Assembly (NCBI GenBank): GCA_030180135.1
Contig: CM058230.1
Span: 57,506,580-57,570,579, forward strand
Direction of reading: 5' to 3'
DNA: 64,000 nt
DNA from: Orychophragmus violaceus
Lineage: Eukaryota; Streptophyta; Magnoliopsida; Brassicales; Brassicaceae
The position numbers and the translations under genes were made by a program. Within the stretch, counting starts at the first letter, position 1; each line of letters starts with the position of its first letter. This document shows positions 20,540 through 31,911 of this stretch, in pieces. The notes below the pieces were generated by a model that was not told where the DNA came from, made no database searches, and saw nothing but the letters and a program-made list of their open reading frames with translations.

Positions 20540-20580
20540 CCTTGATGTGGTTTTGTCCCAAGTGGTTTTCCACATCAAGG
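20540..20580 (+). ncRNA. Conserved 3' hairpin of copia a
   Basis: Perfect 11-bp stem CCTTGATGTGG (20540-20550) with CCACATCAAGG (20570-20580) around a 19-nt loop TTTTGTCCCAAGTGGTTTT. It lies 35 nt after the pol stop and before the polypurine tract, and is followed by TTTTTAATGAGG. The equivalent structure occurs in b, c, d and Y. Annotated as an RNA structure, not as a separate transcript. Confidence 0.8.
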
Positions 20581-20647
20581 TTTTTAATGAGGTGTTGCCA
20601 TGATCATTCCAAGTTCAGTCTTTAGGGTGATTCCAAAGTCTGAACTT

Positions 20648-20656
20648 GAGGGGGAG
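20648..20656 (+). other. Polypurine tract of copia a
   Basis: GAGGGGGAG immediately before TATTGATC of the 3' LTR. Confidence 0.9.
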
Positions 20657-21085
20657 TATTGATCATGATTAGACAAATGTGTTAAGCTTGTGTATTATCA
20701 TAAAATGCACAAGTCTTGCACATTTGATAATGTGCAAAGTTGGGGACATCTGATCAAGACCTAAGGCGCCAACTAAGTGAATGCACAAGTCCCGGATTAA
20801 ACAAGATGGAAGAGAGCCGTTAGGGTTTAAGAGAGAGAGCCGTTGGTTTTGTGGTCCCCCACTCTCTCTCTCTCCTCTGCCACGCCTCAGTCCTCCTTGT
20901 ATTCTTGTGCATTTGTCTTTTACTTGTTTAGGTTAAACATTGGCTGATGTATCCCATATAAAAGGCTATGTATGACCAGAAATGAAACTAAGGGTTTATG
21001 AACCTCATTCTCTCTCTCTTTACTTCTGCGCATACTCTCTCTTCTTTAGCATGAACCCTAATGTTCTAACACTCTAAATCTATCA
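20657..21085 (+). mobile_element. Copia a 3' LTR
   Basis: 429 bp, two bases shorter than the 5' LTR in a CT run; ends ATCTATCA before the CTTTT duplication. Confidence 0.9.
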
Positions 21086-21090
21086 CTTTT

Positions 21091-23350
21091 CGCCATGCTT
21101 TGTGCGTCAGCTACATCAGACGAGTGCAAAATATGGCATTCATGATGGATTCTATTGCATAAGCAAAAGGAATCACACTCATAGATACTAGCTCAGCCAG
21201 TGTCCAAGACACTTCATCTTGCTAAGATCGATACTAGCTCAGCCAGTGTCAAAGACACTCCATCTTGTTAAGATTATTGCCATAAAACCTTTGGTGTGAA
21301 GCCATTCTTGGAATTAAGCACATTTGAACTGTCCAATACCTTATCACCATAAGGATTCTGACATGATCTAATTATCCTTTCCAATCCATTTCAATGGATC
21401 CTTATTCCATGAACTTTCGCGGCTTCTCCCATGTCCATCGTTAAATTTGACTTCCGACCCAAATCTTGACAAGACTTTAGCGTCGGGACGTCGTTTATGA
21501 TATTAAGTATGTTATACACATACAGTGCGAGAATTGCAACTACGCTCCCATTAGTTTACTTGTAAACGCACGGTTTCTATACGTTCCTGATCAAGTCAAA
21601 AAATTTTGACCGTTTTAACAGAACATAGATTCCAACTCCAATGTGTTTGCTTCAATCCAGAAATGGATCGGTGAAGCTAACATACATTCCTAGTTAATTT
21701 TCGGAGTTGGGGCTCACCTTCGCTTCTTTGAATTTCGCAGGCTCGTCACTTTTCAATGATCAACAGATCACAGCAATCGGTCATGAGGAATCACCCTCGG
21801 TTTAGTGACGGATCCATTAGGATCAGCGAACTTCAGGCTCCATAGGTGTAGATCCTACAGCACTCTGTAGATCCAACCGCTGCTCTCCCTCAACAGGTTA
21901 AACAGCATCCTGTGTTTCTCGAATTTATTCGAGCTGTACTTTTACTCCCACTGTTCTTCTTGGAAAAACAGAGTTCCGAACAACAAGGCTTTGTTCTCGG
22001 ATTGGTCGCAAAAGTACTAAGCCTCGGTTTCCTTAGGACAACCGGCGAAGCAGCCCTTATCAGATTTGGGTTTAAGTTTGTTTGTTGACAACTGCCTTAC
22101 ACAAACCTTGCAATCCCAATTAATCAGAAAAACATACATGGAAATCACCCAGTCCACATACAATGTGGTGTCTTTCAACTGATTCTGATAGAAAACTATT
22201 TGGCGTAAACATATTCATTTTAGAGCGTATTTTAAAAGGGTAATGGAAGATTCCTGTGACTCATCATTAATCGGAGCATATCTAATAAGGTCCGATTCGT
22301 TCTCTCAGAAACACCATTTAGGTTTTCCAGGAGAAAAGAGCTGTGATATGACTTCACACTCACTTAGATGATCACCCAATTCTTGACTCAAGTATTTTCC
22401 TCCTCGATCTAATCGAGGATCTCAATACTTCTGTCAAATCGGTTCTATACTTCATTTTGGAACTCTTCAAAGGATTCCTACTCGTGTCTCATCAAAAGAA
22501 CACAATCATACTTATTGATGCCATCAATAAGGTAATGAAGTACTAAAGATTTCCTCTGGCATTGATGCTCATCGGGCCACATATATCAGTACGTGTAAGG
22601 CCCAATAAGCCTCGGGCCCTTTTCTTTAGCTCTGCTAAAGAAGCCTTAGTCATTTGGCCCAGCAAACAGAATTCATATCTCAAATGATTTATAATCAAAT
22701 GAGCCTAAAGCCCATAACAATGGAACTTCATAATCCGCTTCACTCTATGTGGTCAAAACGACTATGCTAAGGAAAAATCGAGTTCAAGTCATCATACTTA
22801 AACCGTTTGGTATTTATGTTATATATACAAGCGTACATTGGTTTAAGATATAAAACCCATTATCAAAAGGGGTGCTACCATATAATATTTCATTAAGATC
22901 AAAAGAGCAAAACTTGTCTTTTATCAGAATGAAAAACATCCAAATTCCTACAAGAAAATGAAAGACATCTCTGCTTAAAGCAGGTACATAGTAGTAATTA
23001 CCTAATTCAAAAACCAAGCTTGAAAGGCTCCTACAAGTGGAGAATCTCTACGGCTCATGCAGCAACCATTGCTCCATACCAAACTCGCAGTTCCACTTGT
23101 CCTTTCCTCAACGTTCTACTGTTACATAGGCCCTGCATATTTCCAAAATATCAGTACCATAACTAGTATCCAATACATACGTAGAACTTGAAGTAATAAC
23201 ACAATACCTGAAGAAGAAGTACCATACATCTCCTTCATCTCTTGTGAATCTTCCAAGAATTTTATGCAATCTCTCTTCCAATGCCCTAACTTATCACAGT
23301 AGAAGCACTTTCTAACACCAGATGGGCCGGACTTGGGCTTATATGATGAC
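21091..23350 (-). pseudogene. X1 pol remnant: gag knuckle, protease and integrase region
   Basis: Reading on the minus strand from 23350: CCHC knuckle CFYCDKLGHWKRDC (~23310-23270), protease trace VLDTSYG-like (~23170; the usual DTG/DSG is lost), then FELGNYYYVPALSRDV (~23010-22960), KDKFCSFDLNEILYGS (~22920), and integrase wording YLSQELGDHLSEC (~22400) and NGVSERTNRTLLDML (~22310). Frameshifts separate these blocks. Same family as X2 (55188-58300). It continues the gag exposed at 28899-29573 on the other side of copia b. Confidence 0.75.
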
Positions 23351-23355
23351 ATAGG

Positions 23356-23797
23356 TGATAGATTTTGAGATTAAGCATGAGTGTTCTTGAGAGAGTAAAG
23401 AGAGAATAAGAGAGAGAATTCGCTGGAGTATAGAGAAAGAGAGTTTGAAAACCCTTAACTTCATTTTAGTGTTTACAAGACATTATATAGGTCATACACT
23501 CTTCCAAATGTTTAACCTAACTAGGAAAGAGACAAAATGCATAAGAAGACATGGGATGGCAGGTCTGAACCGTGGCAGTGACAGGAGAGAGAGTGTGGAC
23601 CACTTTTGGGACCACATTGGCGCCAACTCCTCTTAGGTCTCCAACGGCTACTTTGAATGTTGGCGCCTCCTTAAACCCTGCTCAGACTTCTTAAACCCTA
23701 ATCAGATGTCCCCAACTTTGCACTTCAACAATGTGCAATACTTGTGCACATTTTGATAATGCACAGCCTTAGCACATTGTTGTCTTCATGATCAATA
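23356..23797 (-). mobile_element. Copia b 3' LTR
   Basis: On the minus strand begins TATTGATCATGAAGAC and ends AAAATCTATCA. Confidence 0.9.
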
Positions 23798-23806
23798 CTC
23801 CCCCTC
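23798..23806 (-). other. Polypurine tract of copia b
   Basis: Minus-strand GAGGGGGAG next to the TAT of the 3' LTR. Confidence 0.9.
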
Positions 23807-23873
23807 AAGTTCAGACTTTGGAATCACCCTAAAGACTGAACTTGGAATGATCATGGCAACACCTCATTAAAAA

Positions 23874-23914
23874 CCTTGATGTGGAAAACCACTTGGGACA
23901 AAACCACATCAAGG
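23874..23914 (-). ncRNA. Conserved 3' hairpin of copia b
   Basis: Same 11-bp perfect stem as copia a (23874-23884 with 23904-23914) and a 19-nt loop, on the minus strand, just after the pol stop. Confidence 0.8.
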
Positions 23915-23949
23915 GAAAAAGAGTATGCTGCTCATGAATCATGAGAGTT

Positions 23950-26900
23950 CTAATCATGGATAGCCACCAGTCCTAGTTTGCCAAAGACATGAGTGCAAAC
24001 CTTAAGACTAGCAGCCTTTGTGAAGATGTCTGCAAGCTGATCTTCACTCTTTGTGTAACAAGGCAGAATGGTTCCATCTTCAATCTTCTCCCTTACCTTG
24101 TGACAATCGATCTCAATGTGCTTTGTTCTCTCATGAAACACTGAGTTGGTTGCAATGTGAATAGCAGCCTGATTATCACAATGGAAGGTGATTGGACTTG
24201 ATTGCTCTATGCCAAAGTCCTTAAGCAAAGCCTTCAGCCATGTTAACTCGGTTGCAAGCTTCCTCATGGCCCTATACTCAGCTTCAGCACTAGAGCAAGA
24301 TACCACCTTCTGCTTCTTTGTCTTCCAAGTTACCAAGTTGCCTCCAATGAAGGTACAATAGCCGGTTGTTGATCTCCTATCACTCTTATCTCCAGCCCAA
24401 TCTGCATCACAATAGCCAACAATCTCTGTGCTCTCATTCTTACCCATCCAAATACCTTGTTCAGTTGATCCATTGAGATATCTGAGTATCCTCTCAATCA
24501 AACTCCAATGATACACTGTGGGTGATTGCATATGTTGGCTAACTTGATTCACAGCAAAACACAAGTCTGGTCTTGTGAGAGTGAGGTAGATAAGCTTCCC
24601 AACCAGCCTCCTATACAATGAGACATCCTTGAACTTGACTTCATCTGATTTCTCCTCCTTTCTATTGACTTGGTAGCCATCTTCAAGAGGAGTCTTTGCA
24701 ATCTTGCAATCAAGCATACTTGTTTCTGTCAACAAGTCCTTAACATACTTCCTTTGGGACAGAAACAATCCATCATTGAATCTGCAAACTTCAATGCCCA
24801 GGAAGTACTTCAACTCACCAAGGTCTTTAATATCAAAGGAACTGTTGAGAAACGCCTTTGTGGATTGAATCCCATCATTATCACTTCCTGTGATGATCAA
24901 ATCATCCACATAAATCAGAACCACCACCACTCCTTGAGCACTTTGAAGCGTGAACAATGTGTGATCAGATTGAGACTTCTTGAAACCATGGTCCATGAGA
25001 GTGTGACTAAGCTTATGGTACCATGCCCTTGGTGATTGCTTCAGACCATAAATTGCCCTTCTCAGCCTCAATACTTCACCATCTTTACACAAGTGCTTCA
25101 AACCTGGTGGTGGAGTCATATACACTTCCTCTTCAAGTTCTCCTTGTAGAAAAGCATTCTTCACATCCATTTGCCATAGATTCCATGAGAGGTTTGTGGC
25201 TAAGCTCAATGTGACTCTCACTGTATGAAGTTTAGCCACTGGTGCAAAGGTGTCTGTATAGTCTTCTCCATAGGTTTGAGTGAATCCCCTTGCTACTAGC
25301 CTTGCCTTGTACCTCTCTATGTCTCCATTGCTTTTATACTTGATTGTGAAGACCCATTTAGAGCTAACAGTCTTCTTCTTTTTCGGCAGCTTCTCTACAA
25401 TCCAAGTATGGTTCCTCTCCATAGCTTCTTTCTCATCCTTTACTGCATCCATCCAAACCTTGATACCCTCAGCCTCTTCATAAGTCTTAGGAACCTGGTT
25501 TAGCTCAATCTTTCCAAGAAAGGCCTTGTGACTAGATGGTAACAAGTCAATAGAAAAAGTAGACTGACTAGGATGAGCCACTGCTTGGTTGTTGTAGTAG
25601 ACTCTTGTGTTCATCCATTCTGATGGATCTTTCTTTTCCCTTGTACTTCTCCTGAGTTGCTGAACCTGTTGATCAACCACTTCCTCATTACCCACTGCCT
25701 CTTGATAAACCATCTCATCCTCATCCATATCCAAGTCCACTTGGTTCTGATCTTGAGGTAGAATGTCTTCTTAAGCTTGAGCCGGTCCCTGAGTGTGTGT
25801 TGCTGGTTCAGTATCCTCTTGTTGAGCTTCCTGAGTAGGTGTCTCAGATTTTTATGGCCGTGGGGTATCATTACCCAAGTGGTCCAGCAAGTACTTCAAA
25901 CTAGTAGCCAAATCTGAGGGTGATCTTGAGAGATCCTTCAAACCTTCCCAATCCCTCTTCTCATAGTATCTCTGCCCCTCAATGAACTTAACATCCCTTG
26001 AAACATAGGTCCTGTTGTTGCTTGGATCAAAACACTTGTAGCCCTTCTGAGTTGTGGAGTATCCAAGGAACATACACCTTATGCTCTTAGCATCTAGCTT
26101 ATTCCTTTGATCTCCTGACATATACACAAAACAAACACAACCAAACACACGTAAGTGTTCAATAAATGGTTTGGCTTTGTTTAATACCTCATATGGTGAA
26201 ATGTCTTGAAGGACTCTAGTTGGGATCCTATTGATGAGATAACAAGCTGCCAAGACTGCATCTCCCCAAAACCTCTTAGGAACATTGGTGTGGAACATCA
26301 TAGACCTAGCAACTTCCATGAGATGTCTGTTCTTCCTTTCAGCCACACCATTTTGTTGAGGAGTATGGGGGCAGCTTGTTTGATGAAGGATCCCACATTT
26401 GTTCAAGTGAGCTTTGAATCTTTGGCTTGTATACTCTCCTCCATTATCTGACCTAAACACTTTGATCTTGGCATTAAACTGATTAGTAACATAGTTTTGG
26501 AAATTCAGAAAAGCATCAAACACCCTATCTTTAGATGGCAGCAATGTTACCCAAGTATATTTTGATTTTTCATCTATGAAAGTCACAAAATACTTGTTTC
26601 TATCTCTAGACAAACAAGGTGAAGTCCAAACATCAGAGTGCACAAGATCAAAGCAATGTTCATAGATAGTAGTTGATTTTGGAAAGATAGTTCTACAATG
26701 TTTGCCAAGAATACAAGCTTCACAAGTTGAATGATCAAAGCTAACATTAGGCAACATTAAGTTCAAAGCACGAGCATGAGGATGTCCTAGTCTAGCATGC
26801 CATAGGACATTTTGATTGAAAGAAAAACAGGATTTAAAAGCTAATGAATCCGAGTTGCTTGGAGAAGTGTCTTCAAGGAGGTAAAGCTCATCTTGTGTAC

Positions 26901-28200
26901 CACCTCTTCCAATAACCTTTCCATTCTTAATATCCTGAAAGCAAACATCATTAGGCCCAAAGATAACATTGCAATTTAAGTCTTTAGTGATCCTCTTAAC
27001 CGACAGCAAGTTAGATTTAAACTTAGGAACATAGAATGCATCACTTTCCTTGTTAAATAATCTCAACTTTCCTGTACCAATTATAGGAATCCCTTGACCA
27101 TCAGCTATAGTTACTCTTCCTAGGGCAGGTTTAATATCTTTTAACAACTTAGCATCACTAATCATGTGGTGAGAATCTCCTGAATCTACTACCAACTTAT
27201 GATCAGTTTTACTAAGCAATTTATGTGAAAATAAAGAGATACCAGAGAGCTTTGAGGCATAGGCCTTGATGAGGTCCTCAAGGTCACTCCTCTTCACATA
27301 TTCAGTGGCTGTGTAGAGTGCAAGCTCCCCTCCTTGGGCGGAAGTAGAGGCAGGTTCATTCACAGCTTCTTGAGAAATGTTGGCATTTGCCCTTGAGTCC
27401 TTGAACTTGGCTGGTTTGAGGTGGGGATGAAGGACCCAACACTTATCCTTGGAGTGGCCTTTCCTCTTGCAATGCTCACAAAATGGCGCCTTCTTCTCCT
27501 CAGGTTTGAAACCAGCTTTGTTGGCAGTCACCAACTCCCCCTTTCCTCTAAACAAACCAATATTTCCTTCCTCCTTTTGGATCCTAGAGCACACCTCTTC
27601 AAAATCAGGAAGTGTAGTCTCCCTTAGAATCTTCATTATGACATCATTGTAAACCGGATCCAAGTTGAGTAGAAGGCCAAAGATCTTGTCTTGCTCCTTT
27701 CTCTCAATGAGAATCTTGGGGTTCATAGTACTTGGCCTTAGCATCTCAAGTTCAGACCATGCTGAAGAGAACTTCCCAAGATACTTGGTAAAGTCATGGT
27801 CTTCTTGTTTCAGCTCACTTATGGCCTTCTTCACTTCATATACTCTGCTCAGATTTGAAACATCTCCATAAATCTTCTTGAGAGTATCCCACAGTGACTT
27901 AGCTGTCTCACAATGAGAATAAGCTTCAAGAATGGATGGGTCAAGAGAGTTTTGGAGAAAGCCAAGCACCAGCTGATCTTCTTGAAACCATTTAGCTTCT
28001 GCCTTCTTGGTTTCCTCATCCTTCTTCTTGGCCTCATCTTCTTCAGTTGGAGTTTTATCCTCCAAAAAATGATCCCACAATCCTCTTCCACAAATGGCAG
28101 TCTTGATGGTCCTTTGCCATGTCCTGTAGTTGATTCCTTTGAGCACAACAGGGACAACAGTAGGCCTCAAGCTTGAGCTGAGATGAGTAGAGTCTTCCAT
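23950..28200 (-). pseudogene. Copia b Gag-Pol with two in-frame stops and altered protease site
   Basis: From ATG 28200 to the stop at 23950 it is the same length as copia a (1,416 codons), with no frameshift. Two TAA codons interrupt it at 25854-25852 and 25773-25771, both in the linker between integrase and RT. The protease motif reads DSGD where a has DSGA. Gag knuckle CEHCKRKGHSKDKC, integrase RSDNGGEYTS, RT YVDD and RNase H CDADWAG are otherwise intact. The first part alone would give gag, protease and integrase, and RT-RNase H would not be translated. Despite this the LTRs look identical, which suggests it was moved by proteins from a relative or mutated very recently. Confidence 0.92.
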
Positions 28201-28439
28201 GGATTTATGGACCGAGAAACTTGTAAGTCTGAAGCTTAGAACCGGTCTTAGAGTTTAGGGCAGAGAGTAAGAGAGTGATGAACACAAGAAAAGAGCTGAG
28301 AGAGACTAAGAAACCGTGAGTGATTTTAGGACAGAGAGAATAGGTTTTCGGACAGAGAATAAGGAACCGAGAGAGAATGGTAAGATTAAGTGTGAGAGAA
28401 TGATGAAACAAAGAGAGAATCAAGAGAATAGAGATCTAT

Positions 28440-28451
28440 GCTCTGATACCA
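28440..28451 (-). other. Primer-binding site of copia b
   Basis: Minus-strand TGGTATCAGAGC abutting the 5' LTR. Confidence 0.9.
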
Positions 28452-28893
28452 TGATAGATTTTGAGATTAAGCATGAGTGTTCTTGAGAGAGTAAAGAGAG
28501 AATAAGAGAGAGAATTCGCTGGAGTATAGAGAAAGAGAGTTTGAAAACCCTTAACTTCATTTTAGTGTTTACAAGACATTATATAGGTCATACACTCTTC
28601 CAAATGTTTAACCTAACTAGGAAAGAGACAAAATGCATAAGAAGACATGGGATGGCAGGTCTGAACCGTGGCAGTGACAGGAGAGAGAGTGTGGACCACT
28701 TTTGGGACCACATTGGCGCCAACTCCTCTTAGGTCTCCAACGGCTACTTTGAATGTTGGCGCCTCCTTAAACCCTGCTCAGACTTCTTAAACCCTAATCA
28801 GATGTCCCCAACTTTGCACTTCAACAATGTGCAATACTTGTGCACATTTTGATAATGCACAGCCTTAGCACATTGTTGTCTTCATGATCAATA
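28452..28893 (-). mobile_element. Copia b 5' LTR
   Basis: Copy of 23356-23797. Its outer end has ATA (minus TAT) between TGATCA and the ATAGG duplication. Confidence 0.9.
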
Positions 28894-28898
28894 ATAGG

Positions 28899-29573
28899 CT
28901 TATCCTGATTCCAAATCTGGACGGCCCTGCCTCTACCCTTGTCAACACAAGATTTCTCAAATCTTTTACCCTTTCTGATGGCTTGCTCTGCTGTTTTGAG
29001 CATGCCATGCAGCTCAGTCAACGTCTTCGCCGAGTCATTCTTGATATAGCTTTTGACAAACTTATCATAACTAGACGGCAGTGACTGCAGAATGATGTTA
29101 GTAGCCAACTCTAAGCTGACAGGACAATCCAGTTTCCCCAGGTTATCAATGTAACCCATCATTTTAATGACATGAGGACTCACTGGAGCATCCTCTGGTA
29201 GCTTGCACCCAGTGAGAGACTTCACCATCTGGAATCTCTCAACTCGTGCCATATCCTGAAACTTCAGTTTCAGGCTGGTGATCATCTCTATTGGCGACTC
29301 CATGTTCTCGTATTGACTATTCAAGTCCGATTGCATGGTAGCCAACATCAGACCACACACATCTACCACATCAATATAATGCTTATTCCAAGCATCATAC
29401 ACTGCATGCGAGGCATTGGTCCCAAGCCTTTCGGGGAGAGCTTTCTCAAGGACATAGTCCTTACTCTCTTGCTTGAGAATAAATCTCAAATTACGATACC
29501 AATCCAGGAAATTTGATCCATTTAACTTGTCCTTCTCAAGGACGGATCGCAACGAGAAAGTAGTTTTAGACAT
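28899..29573 (-). pseudogene. X1 gag, N-terminal part
   Basis: Opens with MSKTTFSLRSVLEKDKLNGS followed by NFLDWYRNLRFILKQE, a classic copia gag start, and remains open for about 225 residues to the insertion point of copia b. The gag then resumes at 23350 with the CCHC knuckle. Readable, with VDKGRGRAVQIWNQDKP before the break. Without working pol it could at most supply gag. Confidence 0.85.
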
Positions 29574-31165
29574 AGGCTGAAATTTTAATAAAAGAAAATT
29601 TTAGTTATGAAGCTGAGGAAATGAGAAATCTTATCTAATAATAAAACTCGCATTATATTCAAACAATGTTTCCTTTATGAATATAATGATCCAAGACCCA
29701 TACATCACTAAAATCTGAGTGGACGACTCGTCATCACCCAGAGTTTAGTCATCTAGGTAAGCAAATCATTGCTAATTGTACCCAGTACAACTCTTGGTTG
29801 CAGATAAGACAATCCATGTCCTATCTACTCTGATGTCTCTGGGCCCAGAACTTCTGATAGCCCAGTCAAGTAAAACAATCTCTTCGGTCTTGTGATCATT
29901 GACAGTCGCACTGCAAGTTTATCAATGATCACCTGCCTTACTCATGTAATTGTGGATACCAAGGACTCCAAGACTATCCAACAACGAAACGAGTCTTGAC
30001 AGTATACAAGATTGGGCAAGACATCAAGGTCACTTGATATTTAGTTGAGGAAACGGAACTCTAAAAGGTTAGTAAATCAATCTCTTAGGTCATGTAATTG
30101 TTGATGTCAAGCACTGCAAGTCCATCAACACGATTACCAGCCTTACTCATGTAATTGTGGACACCAAGCTCTTGGCAAGACTATCACAACAACGAAATGA
30201 GTCTTGACAGTTGACCATATTGAAAACCAAGCTTTGATCTAATACACATCAAATGTATATTAGATAGTTTTAGAACATATTTACTTCTAAATTTTATTTA
30301 AGTTTTAAATGTTCTAATTTAAGTGGATTAGATCATTTGGTTCGTTTTTTTCAATCATCTGGTTCAAAACCAAACGATTACGGTTCGCATCATCACCATA
30401 TGCATCGACTGACACACTTGGTCGACACTTGATATGCAACCTTAACCAACCCTATTATCGGTCAATCCAATTGAACCGATTCTACCAGTTTTAACCGATC
30501 GCGATAACTGATCCAATCTAATTGAACCGACTTATCCGATCATACTGATCTTAACCAATCAAATCGGTTTATACCAATTAAGATAACCAATTCAATTCAA
30601 TTGAATCAATTCATCCAATTTAAACCGATCTGATCTGCTTTTAACCAAGCATGATAACCAGTTCAATCTAATTGAACCGATTAACCAATCGCAAGGCCTA
30701 TGTCGACCGACACTAAACCTGTGTCGATCGATACAGTAGGGTATTAGGGAATTTAAATCGAATTAAACCGACAGAACCATGCGAGATAACCGGTTCCATC
30801 CAATTGAACCGATTAACCATTCGCACAGTCTGTGTCGATCGATGCACCCAGTGTGTCGATCGACACAATGCGATTTCTAAATCGAAACCCAAATTTTCAA
30901 TAGGCTTTTTCGCGGTGTTTCGACCGACACAAACTTGTGTCGATCGACACTGTGCGAAAACCCTAAAACTTTATAATCGTTTTCGCGGTGTGTCGACCGA
31001 CACAAACTTGTGTCGATCGACACTGTGCGAAAACACAGTTTCATCGTTTTCGATACAAAATCTAATCCGAGATTAATTTCAACGAAACAAAAACTAGCAT
31101 GCAATAACCTATCCAAATTCATCATTATTTGAATTACATGCTTCAGATTCAATGATGAAAACCCT
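29574..31165 (-). other. X1 leader: duplicated segment, AACCGATT repeats and palindrome pairs
   Basis: No ORF is supported. Three things stand out. A ~200-bp-spaced direct duplication (about 29877-30011 and 30090-30209) shares CTTACTCATGTAATTGTGGA and GAGTCTTGACAGT. Degenerate TTGAACCGATT units lie at 30471, 30522, 30601, 30672 and 30804. Four palindrome pairs fall between 30703 and 31020. The length (~1.6 kb) is unusually long for a copia leader. Confidence 0.6.
30703..31020. repeat. Four paired TCGATCGA-type palindromes in the X1 leader
   Basis: Pairs start at 30703/30724 (21 bp), 30835/30856 (21), 30920/30940 (20) and 30993/31013 (20). Each pair is one TCGACCGA or TCGATCGA box and a second TCGATCGA, in TGTGTCGATCGACAC context. 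The last two pairs lie in a ~73-bp direct repeat (TTCGCGGTG... CTGTGCGAAAAC). Confidence 0.85.
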
Positions 31166-31180
31166 ATGGCTCTGATACCA
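31166..31180 (-). other. Primer-binding site of X1
   Basis: Minus-strand TGGTATCAGAGCCAT, one base from the 5' LTR. Confidence 0.88.
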
Positions 31181-31181
31181 C

Positions 31182-31906
31182 TGATGGAATCCCTAGGATC
31201 CAGGGTCTATGTAATTGAATCTGAGAACTGACCTCGTGTTTACTTGGAGATTGGCAGCAAAAGGATGAGCAGGTAAACGAGATCAAGAGCGCCTCATATG
31301 CTGCGCCTCTACCGTAGTCCACACGCACACAAACTGGAATCCGCCGGGTTGCTAGTTCCGATGATCGGATCTCCTGGGATGCTATGAGTTTTTGTCTCTC
31401 TGCTTTCTCTCTGAGAAGCGACAATGACGGCCATGGCTTAGGTCGATCATCTAAGACTTTATATATCGACCTGGGATGACGGAAAATGACCGTCAGATCA
31501 AACCCGACTCATTTAAGTCATTAACTCGAAACGTCAGTCTCGAGGCCCAATGTGCATCGATCGACACACTTACTGTATCGATCGACACACCCTTTCGAAA
31601 ACCTGCATCGATCGACACACTCATTGCATCGATCGACACATCTCTTCTAAACTCAATTCAATGTGTATCCAATACATATTGATCGGATCATATGCCAATG
31701 ATCAATCCCATACAAAGTGAATCCATCTTGCTTAGGTGTGTGACCCTGTAGGTTCACACGATACTAGAAATGAGTTACATCTCATTTGTCATAAGCGGCT
31801 TCTAGCAAAACATTATGACTACCTAGTATCACATGAATTGTCCGATCTCGACAATACAACTGTCTTTAGAGTAAGTACAATGTGATTTCAGGACACAATA
31901 CCAACA
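31182..31906 (-). mobile_element. X1 5' LTR
   Basis: 725 bp, same ends as 13589-14313. Carries the four palindromes at 31557, 31578, 31608 and 31629 with identical 21/30/21 spacing. Confidence 0.88.
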
Positions 31907-31911
31907 GAACT

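Larger units (their letters stand above)
15488..21085 (+). mobile_element. Copia element a (complete, 5,598 bp)
   Basis: LTRs 15488-15918 and 20657-21085; target duplication CTTTT at 15483-15487 and 21086-21090. The uninterrupted version of this site is visible in X2 near 56366. The two LTRs differ by a 2-bp CT microsatellite change and one seen substitution, so the insertion is young. Full gag-pol ORF, primer site, hairpin and polypurine tract are present; likely autonomous. Confidence 0.92.
23356..28893 (-). mobile_element. Copia element b (complete structure, two stop codons, 5,538 bp)
   Basis: LTRs 23356-23797 and 28452-28893 (442 bp each, apparently identical); target duplication ATAGG at 23351-23355 and 28894-28898. 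It interrupts the X1 gag. Primer site and polypurine tract are intact. The internal region is close to copia a, but the LTRs are clearly diverged from those of a. Confidence 0.9.
13589..31906 (-). mobile_element. Element X1: old Ty1/copia retrotransposon with two nested copia insertions
   Basis: LTRs of 725 bp each (13589-14313 and 31182-31906), canonical TG...CA, flanked by GAACT (13584-13588, 31907-31911). The primer site is at the right and the polypurine tract (minus AAGTGGGAGA, just right of 14313) at the left. Own sequence is about 7.2 kb after removing a and b with their target duplications. The LTRs differ at several scattered positions (for example CTATCGTAG versus CTACCGTAG), so it is older than its passengers. 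gag is largely readable while pol is decayed. Confidence 0.85.
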
